The notes under the pieces were generated by a model. It was not told where the DNA came from. It searched no databases and was given only the letters and a program-made list of their open reading frames with translations. 9,222 nt of DNA, taken from Euryarchaeota archaeon UBA439. GTDB lineage: Archaea > Thermoplasmatota > Poseidoniia > Poseidoniales > Thalassarchaeaceae. Below, in pieces: positions 1 through 6,968 of this stretch. The stretch spans positions 696 through 9,917 of the forward strand of contig DANB01000035.1 of assembly GCA_002497245.1 (NCBI GenBank). The letters are read 5' to 3'. The position numbers and the translations under genes were made by a program. How positions within the stretch are numbered: position 1 is the stretch's first letter; each line of letters starts with the position of its first letter.

Positions 1-561
1 CATAGAATCATTATGGCATTCGCTACAGACATATTAGCAGATGCACAAACTGAGATAGACAACTCTGAAAATGGTGTCAAATACATTGGCTCTGATATCA
101 TTTATCGTATCCTAGAAGAAAGGGAAGAATGGGTAGAGAAGAGAACAAAGGAGCTTGAAGAAGAATCAAGAGAGGTTGTAGTCTATCCTGGAAGAATTAG
201 ATTCCTCCCTGACCATACATTCCGAGCTAGTAAGCCAGCTGTGATTGGAGTCAGAGTACTCGCTGGAAGAATTCATGTTGGACAACATTTGCTAAAGGAA
301 GGAACTAGAATTGGAAGAATAAAATCAATCCGTTCAGGTCAAGATTCAATGAAAGAAGCATTGCAAGGATCTGAAGTAGCAGTGGCAATTGATGGAGTTA
401 CTGTTGGAAGGCAACTTGATGAGAATGATATCATGTTAGTAGACATCCCTGCTTCACATGCTAAGAAGCTCAGAAAGATGGACCTCTCGGCTGCTGAAGA
501 GGAAGTTTTAGAAGAATTAATTGAGATTCATCGTAAAGACGACCACTTCTGGGGACGTTAA
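1..561 (+). CDS. infB: Translation initiation factor aIF5B (IF-2 family), C-terminal part; 5' end outside window
   Basis: This is the last 186 residues of an archaeal IF5B, the GTPase that promotes ribosomal subunit joining and places initiator tRNA. The reading frame is open from base 1, so the ATG at 13 is internal and not the start. The GTPase domain lies upstream of the window. Visible residues 1-38 are the end of domain III (SDIIYRILEE). Residues about 35-60 form the long charged helix that links to domain IV. Residues about 60-155 are the domain IV beta-barrel (PGRIRFLPDHTFRASKPAV, then a GxRIGRI strand). The end, HRKDDHFWGR, resembles the C-terminal tail of archaeal aIF5B and eukaryotic eIF5B, which in that family binds the aIF1A/eIF1A tail. 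It is followed after 84 bp by moxR on the same strand. The family call is firm; only the 5' extent is unknown. Confidence 0.93.
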   Translation, partial: HRIIMAFATDILADAQTEIDNSENGVKYIGSDIIYRILEEREEWVEKRTKELEEESREVVVYPGRIRFLPDHTFRASKPAVIGVRVLAGRIHVGQHLLKEGTRIGRIKSIRSGQDSMKEALQGSEVAVAIDGVTVGRQLDENDIMLVDIPASHAKKLRKMDLSAAEEEVLEELIEIHRKDDHFWGR

Positions 562-598
562 GAATACGATGCAGAACTAGTTCATAGACACCCAACCC

Positions 599-613
599 TT
601 TAGTATTAAAAAA
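599..613 (+). promoter_or_regulatory. Candidate TATA-box region for moxR
   Basis: An A+T-rich stretch, TTTAGTATTAAAAAA, lies about 35-45 bp before the moxR ATG. A start site about 25 bp downstream would give a leader of roughly 15 nt, just long enough to include the AAGGTG ribosome site at 633-638. A G-rich tract (GGGGCAGGGGG, 615-625) lies in between. The match to an archaeal TATA element is approximate and no start site is known. Confidence 0.35.
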
Positions 614-645
614 CGGGGCAGGGGGATGTTAGAAGGTGTTGAAAG

Positions 646-1629
646 ATGACTATGGCAGCCAGTGACCCGAAGTCCCGTGAGTTAATTCAAACGGTTTCGC
701 AGATTTCAAATGCATTGATGAATGAAGTATCCAAGGTAATTATTGGGAAGCAAGAAAACCTCAGAAGAATCTCCGTTGGTATACTTTCAAATGGAAATAT
801 GTTGATTGAGGATTTCCCTGGATTAGCTAAAACTTTGATGGCAAATACATTCGCTACAGCACTTGGTTGTAAGTTCAAGCGTGTTCAATTCACTCCTGAT
901 CTTCTACCTGCAGATATCATGGGGACATACATGTACGATCAGCAAGCTGGAGAGTTCAAGCTACGCCCTGGTCCACTATTCACAAACGTTCTACTAGCTG
1001 ACGAGATTAACCGTGCTCCACCAAAGACACAAGCTGCTTTGCTGGAAGCGATGGAAGAAAAGCAAGTAACAATTGAAGGTATTACTCACAAGTTACCTGC
1101 TCCTTTCATTACAATGGCTACACAGAACCCAATCGAGCAAGAAGGAACATATCCTCTACCTGAAGCACAGATGGACCGTTTCTTGATGAAGATGTCAATG
1201 GGTTACCCTAACAGGCAAGAAGAAAAGGCAATTCTACAAAGAAGGAAACTAAGAGGAAAAGATGCCCACGATGTCGAGCAGATTACTTCACCAAAGAAAG
1301 TTGTAGCAATGCAAAAAGCTCTGGAAACAGTGCACGTAGACCCTGCAATCATGTCTTACATTGTTGAACTTGTACACCGTACACGTGAAGATCACAGAGT
1401 AATTACTGGTGCTTCACCTCGTGCAAGTCAGTCACTATTCAAGACCAGTCGTGCAAGTGCTGCAATTGATGGTAGAGACTACGTAATTCCTGATGATATC
1501 AAGAATGTTGCACTTCAAGTTGTAAGCCACAGAATCGTATTGAAGCCTGAGTCAAAGATTCGTGGAGTAACAGGCCAACACCTAATGCGAAAGATCCTTT
1601 CAGAAGTACCAGTACCGGTAATTCAGTAA
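646..1629 (+). CDS. MoxR-family AAA+ ATPase
   Basis: This is a 327-residue MoxR-type AAA+ ATPase of normal family length. It has the Walker A variant DFPGLAKT (56-63), Walker B LLADE (116-120) followed by INRAPPKTQAALLEAMEE, sensor 1 ATQNP (158-162), the MDRF element (176-179) and sensor 2 GASPRA (255-260), with the usual helical lid at the C-terminus. MoxR ATPases are chaperone-like and usually work with VWA-domain or DUF58 proteins in assembling or activating complexes. No such partner follows here; the next gene is a ParA ATPase starting 56 bp later. The ATG at 646 is preceded by AAGGTG at 633-638; a second ATG at 652 is possible. All nine phenylalanine codons are TTC, unlike the GINS gene in the window, which suggests translation-selected codon use. 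Cellular target unknown. Confidence 0.93.
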   Translation: MTMAASDPKSRELIQTVSQISNALMNEVSKVIIGKQENLRRISVGILSNGNMLIEDFPGLAKTLMANTFATALGCKFKRVQFTPDLLPADIMGTYMYDQQAGEFKLRPGPLFTNVLLADEINRAPPKTQAALLEAMEEKQVTIEGITHKLPAPFITMATQNPIEQEGTYPLPEAQMDRFLMKMSMGYPNRQEEKAILQRRKLRGKDAHDVEQITSPKKVVAMQKALETVHVDPAIMSYIVELVHRTREDHRVITGASPRASQSLFKTSRASAAIDGRDYVIPDDIKNVALQVVSHRIVLKPESKIRGVTGQHLMRKILSEVPVPVIQ

Positions 1630-1685
1630 GAATTTAGCCAACAGGATTGAACACCTTCAGCCTTCCCAGGCCATTAGTGAAGAGC

Positions 1686-2594
1686 ATGGCGAAGCCAGTA
1701 GTAATCGCAGTTGTCAACCACAAAGGTGGTTGTTCAAAGACCACTACTGCAGTAAATCTAGCATCATCTCTAGCTACTGGTAATGTAGAAATGGGAATCA
1801 AAGCAAGACGTGTGTTGCTCATTGATTTAGATCCTAAAGGAAACGTTGCTACAACATTTGGAATTGACAAGAGGACACTTGGACCAACAATGAATGAATT
1901 GTTCAAAGGAGGGATTGATGGAACACAAGTTAGTCTAAATCAATGTCTACTCGGCCCAGGAAATCTAACTCAATCAATGAAGAAATCTTGGAGGAAACAC
2001 AATCCAGAAAAAAAGAGAGGGCCACCAAAAGAAATTGCAATCAACAATTTATGGATTCTACCTGCTGACCTAGATCTTTCTGGAGTCGAAATTGATTTGG
2101 CTACAAGATTTGGAAGAGAGGCTAGATTGAAATCAGTCCTAGTTCAAGCCGAAGAACACTTCGACGTAATCATAATTGATACACCAGCTTCTCTTGGATT
2201 ATTGACGACAAATGCGTTAACTGCGGCCCAATGGGTACTAATTCCTATTCAAGCAGAATTCTACGCTTTGGAAGGAATGGGACAATTAATGAATATGATA
2301 AAGGATGTTCAAAAAGCAGTAAATCCAGATCTAAGATTATTCGGAATTGTACTCACTATGGTGCAAACTCGAAGTAAATTATGTGAAACTGTTACAGAAC
2401 AAGCAAGAAAGTATTTCGGTGACAGAGTATTCACAACTCAGATTGCTAGATCCATATCTATAGCAGAATCGCCACTAGAAGGGGCACCAATTGTGATTGC
2501 TAAAAAACCGAATAAATCAAATCCGGCTAGTCAGAATCTATGGGATTTCGCAAAAGAAGCTGATTTAAGAATCCAAAGAATTCAAGGAAATTAA
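1686..2594 (+). CDS. ParA/Soj/MinD-superfamily ATPase
   Basis: This is a 302-residue deviant-Walker ATPase. It has Walker A' KGGCSKT (residues 13-19, signature lysine K13), the switch I-like stretch VLLIDLDPKGN (43-53, usually DPQGN), Walker B VIIIDTPASLG (161-171) and PIQAEFYALEG (187-197), the typical ParA/Soj order. These proteins form ATP-dependent dimers on DNA or membrane and position plasmids, chromosomes or protein complexes. I chose the ATG at 1686 because MAKPVVIAVVNHKGG aligns with usual ParA starts; a TTG at 1647 would add 13 residues and has only an ill-spaced AGGA before it. A basic, proline-containing insertion at about 99-116 (KKSWRKHNPEKKRGPPKE) is unusual and could contact DNA. 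No parB or parS-like repeat is visible. The gene ends tail-to-tail with the coiled-coil gene, sharing 4 bp. Cargo unknown. Confidence 0.9.
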   Translation: MAKPVVIAVVNHKGGCSKTTTAVNLASSLATGNVEMGIKARRVLLIDLDPKGNVATTFGIDKRTLGPTMNELFKGGIDGTQVSLNQCLLGPGNLTQSMKKSWRKHNPEKKRGPPKEIAINNLWILPADLDLSGVEIDLATRFGREARLKSVLVQAEEHFDVIIIDTPASLGLLTTNALTAAQWVLIPIQAEFYALEGMGQLMNMIKDVQKAVNPDLRLFGIVLTMVQTRSKLCETVTEQARKYFGDRVFTTQIARSISIAESPLEGAPIVIAKKPNKSNPASQNLWDFAKEADLRIQRIQGN

Positions 2595-3691
2595 TCCTCA
2601 CTGACTCTTTCAAGAGTTGATTGTTTAGCCTCTAAAATTATTTTTTCCCATTTGACTTTCAATTGAGATTCTAAAGATTTCATAATTTCATTAACTTCTT
2701 TCTTAGAAATATCAGTCCTCTTGGAAAATTGTTCTTCGAGGTTTTTGAGTAATTCAGTTTCTCTCTCTTTAGCGAAATTAGCAACTCTCTGCTCCATTTC
2801 AACTTCGCTTTCTAATGCTAATTCTTGGCGACGGAGTGATAATGCTGCTTCCATTGTTTTTCTTTCAGCTCTAAATCTCCTATCTAGGTCTGTCAAAGCA
2901 ATCTGTTCAGCCTCTTCCTCAAGAGACTTAATTCTAACATCAACATCAGTTAACATTTCTTTCTCTAATGACTTGCGCTCGACTTTCAGTTGTTTATCTA
3001 ACTCTGATTCTCTAGCCTTTCTTGCTTCAGCAAGCCTTTCTCTCATTTGAATTTCTTGATCTAAACGATAAGCCTCTACCTTTCGATGAACTTGTGATTC
3101 CATTACTTCACGAAGATCCATCTCAACTCTTCTTTCCATTCTTTCAACATCTTGATTTGCTTCTAACTCTAATCTTTCACTCAAAAATGCCTGTCTACGA
3201 GTAAGTTCTACTTCCATTTCCGACTTTAATCGATTTCGTAATTTCGAGGTGTGGGCCTCTATACGCCTATCTCTTTCCAAGTCAAGTTGTTCTCTAAGTC
3301 GATTTTCTTCACGACGTAAACGATGAAGCATTTCTTCACGAAGGATTCTTTCTTCTCTTTCCAGAGCTTCAGTCTCAAGTCGCTCCATTTCTTCTTCAAG
3401 ACCTGCTCTTAAATCTGCTTCAATATTTTGAAGCTGTTCTTCGAATAAAATTTCATTGGCTTTTCGTATTGCGCCATGCATTCCCGATACTCTCTCTGTC
3501 ATCTCTGCAATACGCATTCTTCTTTCTCTACGAATACTAGATCTCAGTTTTGATTCTTCATCTAATCTGTCACGAGCCCGGGCTACTGAATCCATAGTAG
3601 AAGACGCAGAGAGAACATGCTGTGCGCGAAGGCTCGAAAGTTCATCGATACCTTCGGTATCATTCCCTTTTGGCGACTTGCTTTCACTCAT
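2591..3691 (-). CDS. Long coiled-coil protein of unknown function
   Basis: I do not recognise a family. The 366-residue product is almost entirely Glu, Arg, Lys, Leu and Met-rich helix. The only proline is at residue 7, and from about residue 40 to the end the pattern is continuous heptad-like sequence with RRE, ERE and LEEE runs. There is no signal peptide, membrane segment, cysteine pair or nucleotide-binding motif. Residues 1-40 are Ser/Asp-rich and probably disordered. A rod- or filament-forming scaffold is the natural reading. Database matches to SMC, tropomyosin or ATP-synthase stator proteins would likely be compositional only. The gene converges on parA with a 4-bp stop overlap and lies 118 bp downstream of the zinc-ribbon gene. 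A role as ParA cargo or partner is possible but rests only on adjacency. The start is the ATG at 3691; no strong ribosome site precedes it. Confidence 0.8.
   Translation of the reverse strand: MSESKSPKGNDTEGIDELSSLRAQHVLSASSTMDSVARARDRLDEESKLRSSIRRERRMRIAEMTERVSGMHGAIRKANEILFEEQLQNIEADLRAGLEEEMERLETEALEREERILREEMLHRLRREENRLREQLDLERDRRIEAHTSKLRNRLKSEMEVELTRRQAFLSERLELEANQDVERMERRVEMDLREVMESQVHRKVEAYRLDQEIQMRERLAEARKARESELDKQLKVERKSLEKEMLTDVDVRIKSLEEEAEQIALTDLDRRFRAERKTMEAALSLRRQELALESEVEMEQRVANFAKERETELLKNLEEQFSKRTDISKKEVNEIMKSLESQLKVKWEKIILEAKQSTLERVSED
2602..2646 (+). terminator. Candidate transcription terminator for parA (hairpin plus T tract)
   Basis: Just after the parA stop, ACTCT (2604-2608) and AGAGT (2613-2617) can form a five-pair stem with a TTCA loop, extended by two G-U pairs to 2602/2619. 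A T6 run follows at 2641-2646. Oligo-T tracts are the main archaeal termination signal; the hairpin may or may not matter. The element sits inside the 3' coding end of the opposing coiled-coil gene, so parA transcripts would run antisense to it for about 50 nt. Confidence 0.4.
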
Positions 3692-3723
3692 GGGTACCCA
3701 TCCCCATCTTTACGGTATTTCTT

Positions 3724-3734
3724 GACTATATGAT
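3724..3734 (-). promoter_or_regulatory. Candidate TATA box for the coiled-coil gene
   Basis: On the minus strand the sequence ATCATATAGTC lies about 33-43 bp before the ATG at 3691, a good distance for an archaeal TATA element with a leader of 10-15 nt. It lies in the 118-bp gap (3692-3809) between the zinc-ribbon and coiled-coil genes, the largest gap in the minus-strand run. No other structure is evident in that gap. Confidence 0.35.
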
Positions 3735-3809
3735 AGCGATGGTTGTAATTCTCACCATAATCCCTGTTTTGTTAGGATTTGAGAATATACAGAATTGGTT
3801 TTTACTACC

Positions 3810-4202
3810 TCAGAATGTCACGTTAAATGCTGATTCACAAGCTGGACAATCTAGCTGACGAGAACCAGGACGTGGCCGAATACGTAGTTTCCTTTCACAA
3901 GCTGGACACTCTATTTCCACCTTTACAACTTTTGCAGTTAGAGTAAAAACACCTGTACATCCGCTACAAGTTAGAGCAATGGGCCTCTCATCAGTTCCAG
4001 CGACTAAAATCATATTACAATGAGGACAAGGAACTGATTCTTCGATCAAAGCATCAACTGTAGGTTGATGTGAAACACGGCAAATTGCCTCACATATTTC
4101 ACACTGGATTTCACCAAGACCTGGGGGCAACATATGGTTGCAATGTGCACATTCTGCCAATGGAGCTGCGTGTTTCGACTCGACCTCTAATGAATCGGAC
4201 AT
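3810..4202 (-). CDS. Triple zinc-ribbon protein
   Basis: This 130-residue protein consists of three tandem zinc ribbons, each with two CxxC knuckles: C18/C21 with C34/C37, C59/C62 with C79/C82, and C99/C102 with C119/C122. Ribbons 2 and 3 have identical 16-residue spacing between knuckles; ribbon 1 has 12. Short hydrophobic beta-like stretches (IALTCSGC, VFTLTAKVVKVEIECPAC) fit the fold. There is no catalytic domain or membrane segment. Such ribbons usually bind structural Zn and mediate contacts with protein or nucleic acid. The gene starts 25 bp after the stop of the heavy-metal ATPase and is probably co-transcribed with it, so a metal-linked role is conceivable, though the position alone does not prove it. 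The ATG at 4202 has a GAGGG only 2 nt upstream, which is too close to be an ideal ribosome site. Function unknown. Confidence 0.85.
   Translation of the reverse strand: MSDSLEVESKHAAPLAECAHCNHMLPPGLGEIQCEICEAICRVSHQPTVDALIEESVPCPHCNMILVAGTDERPIALTCSGCTGVFTLTAKVVKVEIECPACERKLRIRPRPGSRQLDCPACESAFNVTF
3834..3908 (-). repeat. 15-bp direct repeat encoding the CPACE knuckles
   Basis: The 15-mer TTCACAAGCTGGACA occurs at 3834-3848 and again, identically, at 3894-3908, exactly 60 bp apart. On the coding strand it covers the two CPACE knuckles of the third zinc ribbon. It may be a trace of internal duplication or of shared constraint; the sequence between the copies does not repeat. Confidence 0.8.
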
Positions 4203-4227
4203 ATCCCTCGCTACCCCTTATTGGTTA

Positions 4228-6882
4228 TCAAGCGGTCGTATTATTGGTCTTGAAAAGTGCCGTAAATGCTTCCTTAAGGTCATTAACCAAATCTTTCATT
4301 AGATTGATTAACACTGCTATTCTTCCATCATTATTACTAGAAACAAACATGCCATTAATGATGATTAGGAAGACGCTGGCTTCATGGATTGCAATGCCTG
4401 CTGCAATGCTTGTGTTGAAACCTGCTAATGTAGTAATAACCAATATAAGAGTTACAAGTACTGAGATTACAATATTCACATTAACAATCATTTTTGTTCT
4501 CTTGGCAAGTTGAATTAGTCTAACTATAGCTCTTGGATCATCGCCCGGAATCAAAACATCTGCGGCTTCTAAATTAACCTGATCACCACTACCAACCGCA
4601 ACCCCAATATTCGCCGCCGCTAATGCTCCAGCGTCATTGAATCCATCTCCAGCCATCAAAGTCTTACGTGCCTTACTTCTATCTATAACCCACTGAGCTT
4701 TTCCTTCTGGATCGACATTACCTCGACAAATGTTTGGATCTATTCCTAGTTGTTTAGCAAAAGACTCGACCGATGATTGCTCATCTCCACTAAGTATCTC
4801 GACGATGATGCCTTCTTTTTGCAGAGTATGAACCATTTCTTTGACACCATCTCTAGCATCATCGTGAATAAATGTGAACGCAGCAACGGACTTACCATCT
4901 AAAGATAGGACGCTAACTCCATGACCTTTCTTTTTCGCTGAATCTAGAACTTGTTGAACTTCATCAGAAATTACGACATTTTGGGACTTCAACCAGTCAA
5001 CTCTACCAAAGATTAACTCTTTACCACTTAATTTACCATAAACTCCAGCATCTCCATCTTTGATTCCAGTCACTCTCTTTGATTTGATATCTGATTCTTC
5101 GGCCATAGAAATTATTGCTCTAGCATAAGGGTGGTTTGATCTTTTTTCTAATGCAGAAACAATAGCTAGGATTGTATCCTTATCTTGATCAGTATTACAT
5201 ACAAACTCTCCAATCTTAGGATGACCCGTAGTTAATGTGCCTGTTTTATCTAATAATGCGAGTTCAATAGATGCAGCAGATTCCAAAACATCTCCACCCC
5301 TTGCTACTAAACCTGAGGCTGAAGCCGCTGAAAGTGCCGTCGCATGGGGGACTGGAGCAGCTAAAAGTAGTGAGCAGGGGCAAGAAACTACCCATAATAC
5401 TAGAGTTGTGACATAATCCTTAGTTACTAAACCATAAGCAAGAGAGCCTACTAATACGAAGGGGACCCAAATCGCAGTAAATCGCTCGATTGTAGTCTGA
5501 GTTTTAGTTGGCATTTCACGGAAATTGCGAACTAAGTCAATTAGACTAGCCAATCTAGTTGAGTCACCAATAGCTTCGCATTTAACAACAATTGGCCCTC
5601 TAACTAATACTAATCCTGCTTCAACACTATCTCCCTCAGATATACCAATTGGTATTGGTTCACCAGTTAATGGTGCACGATCTATTGCTCCGCTTCCTTC
5701 AATAATTAATCCATCAACAGGAATTACCTCGCCGGATCTAATCTCAATAATATCTCCAACAGATAATGCTTGGATTGGAACCCAATCGTCATCAGAAGAA
5801 AGTCGTGCAAGTCTAGGTAATCTATCTAATCCTCCCTGCATAGCATTTCTTGCCCTCACTAAGGCAATTTCTTCAAGATGTGATGCAAAGGCTACTAATC
5901 CAGTAACTACCAATGCTTCAGCATATTCTTGCATTATCATAGCACCAATAACTGCTAAAGATGTTAGAACTTGGAATCCGAGAACCCTATTTCGGATACT
6001 AGCTGCCGCTTTTCTAAGCATAGGTAATCCTGCAAAAGAAATACCAATTACGGCCAATAATAATCCAACATTATTAGGAATGGAGGGTAAATCTTCTATT
6101 GCAATCACTCCCAATAGAAGAGGTATTGTAAATACTGCAGAAAGAAGTTGTACTTGATCTGGCCGGAGTTTTGAACTACTAGATAATTCTAATTTAATAT
6201 CCTCGCCGAGCAATTGAGAGATTCTCTCATCAGAAATTTCTTGCAATTTTAAAGAATGAAATTCTATCATCTGTAGTTCAATTTGGCCTTCTTCAAGTCT
6301 GACATTAATTATTCCTGGAACATCAAGTAATGCATGCCTTAGTGTATTCCTATCTATTCCAAGGTTACTAGCTGCTCGTCCCGGCGTAAGACCAGAAACT
6401 GATTTCCATGCTATTTTTGGATTATGGCCTAAGCTTTCCAATACTGAATTAACACGTGAAACTCGACCTTTGGCCATATCTAAATTAAACCTCACATTTC
6501 CTTCAGTGACTGATACGTTAACTTTGTGAATTCCTGGCAGTCTATTTACTGCCCTAGTGGCTTTCATTGCACAGTCTGCGCAGTCCATACCATCAATTTC
6601 CCATTCAATTTCATAATTTCCATCAATAACTAAATCTGCATCAAAAAGACTGTCAGCACTTCTAGAAAATGAAATTAAGTTCTCTTTACCATCATCTAAG
6701 ATTTTCTTCAATTCGTTAGATTCTTTAAATTTAATAATACTATTTCCAACTGTTTTTGAAATACCTGAAAGAATGTCTTTAGAATCTAAATTAATTATTT
6801 TTTCAGATGAAGATTTATTTGCAGGAATAGACGATAAAGACTCTTCATCATCATCGAGAATTAGGAAATCCTCATCTTCCAT
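4228..6882 (-). CDS. P1B-type heavy-metal-transporting ATPase
   Basis: This is an 884-residue P-type ATPase that should export a transition metal across the cytoplasmic membrane. Order: an acidic, low-complexity N-terminus (1-85, starting MEDEDFLILDDDEE); an HMA domain with GMDCADC (98-104, C101 and C104); a second HMA-like segment (about 165-235) without CxxC; four membrane helices (about 243-263, 270-288, 302-318, 322-336); actuator loop TGE (406-408); helices at 468-486 and 491-510 with the metal-site CPC (501-503); phosphorylation site DKTGT (545-549, D545); the NHP nucleotide-binding motif (583-585); GDGFND (745-750); and two last helices (about 798-820, 825-848). CPC argues for Cu or Zn/Cd/Pb classes, but helix 8 carries HEAS (833-836), closer to the HEGxT of the P1B-4 group, so the substrate is uncertain. 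The ATG at 6882 has no clear ribosome site, which may mean a very short leader. It heads a probable operon with the zinc-ribbon gene. Confidence 0.93.
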   Translation of the reverse strand: MEDEDFLILDDDEESLSSIPANKSSSEKIINLDSKDILSGISKTVGNSIIKFKESNELKKILDDGKENLISFSRSADSLFDADLVIDGNYEIEWEIDGMDCADCAMKATRAVNRLPGIHKVNVSVTEGNVRFNLDMAKGRVSRVNSVLESLGHNPKIAWKSVSGLTPGRAASNLGIDRNTLRHALLDVPGIINVRLEEGQIELQMIEFHSLKLQEISDERISQLLGEDIKLELSSSSKLRPDQVQLLSAVFTIPLLLGVIAIEDLPSIPNNVGLLLAVIGISFAGLPMLRKAAASIRNRVLGFQVLTSLAVIGAMIMQEYAEALVVTGLVAFASHLEEIALVRARNAMQGGLDRLPRLARLSSDDDWVPIQALSVGDIIEIRSGEVIPVDGLIIEGSGAIDRAPLTGEPIPIGISEGDSVEAGLVLVRGPIVVKCEAIGDSTRLASLIDLVRNFREMPTKTQTTIERFTAIWVPFVLVGSLAYGLVTKDYVTTLVLWVVSCPCSLLLAAPVPHATALSAASASGLVARGGDVLESAASIELALLDKTGTLTTGHPKIGEFVCNTDQDKDTILAIVSALEKRSNHPYARAIISMAEESDIKSKRVTGIKDGDAGVYGKLSGKELIFGRVDWLKSQNVVISDEVQQVLDSAKKKGHGVSVLSLDGKSVAAFTFIHDDARDGVKEMVHTLQKEGIIVEILSGDEQSSVESFAKQLGIDPNICRGNVDPEGKAQWVIDRSKARKTLMAGDGFNDAGALAAANIGVAVGSGDQVNLEAADVLIPGDDPRAIVRLIQLAKRTKMIVNVNIVISVLVTLILVITTLAGFNTSIAAGIAIHEASVFLIIINGMFVSSNNDGRIAVLINLMKDLVNDLKEAFTALFKTNNTTA

Positions 6883-6968
6883 GGCATTGGGACTAGTATA
6901 TCATCCTTGAACATGACTGGATAAAGTATGAACGATGAGATGATGAGATAGGACCTTTTCGCGAGTAT
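6883..6968. promoter_or_regulatory. Divergent promoter region between the metal ATPase and phosphatase genes
   Basis: These 86 bp must contain promoters for both directions. For the ATPase, minus-strand ATACTTTATCC (6920-6930) lies about 38-48 bp before the ATG and is the best-placed TATA-like element. AGTATATCA (6894-6902) is A+T-rich but too close to that ATG; read on the plus strand it lies about 70 bp before the phosphatase start, leaving a long leader. A GATGAGATGATGAGAT stretch (6933-6948) is locally repetitive. I see no clear metal-regulator palindrome. Confidence 0.4.

Noticed and set aside
13..561. A complete 182-residue gene starting at the ATG at 13
   Set aside because: The frame is open to base 1 and the protein begins in the middle of aIF5B domain III, so it is the 3' part of a longer gene.
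613..626. G-rich tract as a G-quadruplex
   Set aside because: Only two G runs are present, so a four-strand quadruplex cannot form within this leader.
1647..1685. TTG start for parA giving 13 extra residues
   Set aside because: The extra residues do not look like a ParA N-terminus and the AGGA directly abuts the TTG; ATG at 1686 gives the standard opening.
1634..1906. 90-codon minus-strand open frame, and a similar one at 687-878
   Set aside because: Antisense to parA and moxR, with no recognisable features.
2721..3858. Several plus-strand open frames (2721-3050, 3022-3204, 3456-3725, 3622-3858)
   Set aside because: Mostly antisense to the coiled-coil gene; Ser/Leu-rich composition is expected from the reverse of Glu/Arg-rich codons.
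4070..4513. 147-codon plus-strand open frame over the zinc-ribbon/ATPase junction
   Set aside because: Opposes two well-supported genes with clear motifs; its hydrophobic stretches are the reverse of the ATPase membrane helices.
5525..6157. 210-codon plus-strand open frame
   Set aside because: Lies wholly inside the metal ATPase on the other strand, Ser/Ile/Pro-rich with no domain, and no ribosome site; an antisense shadow.
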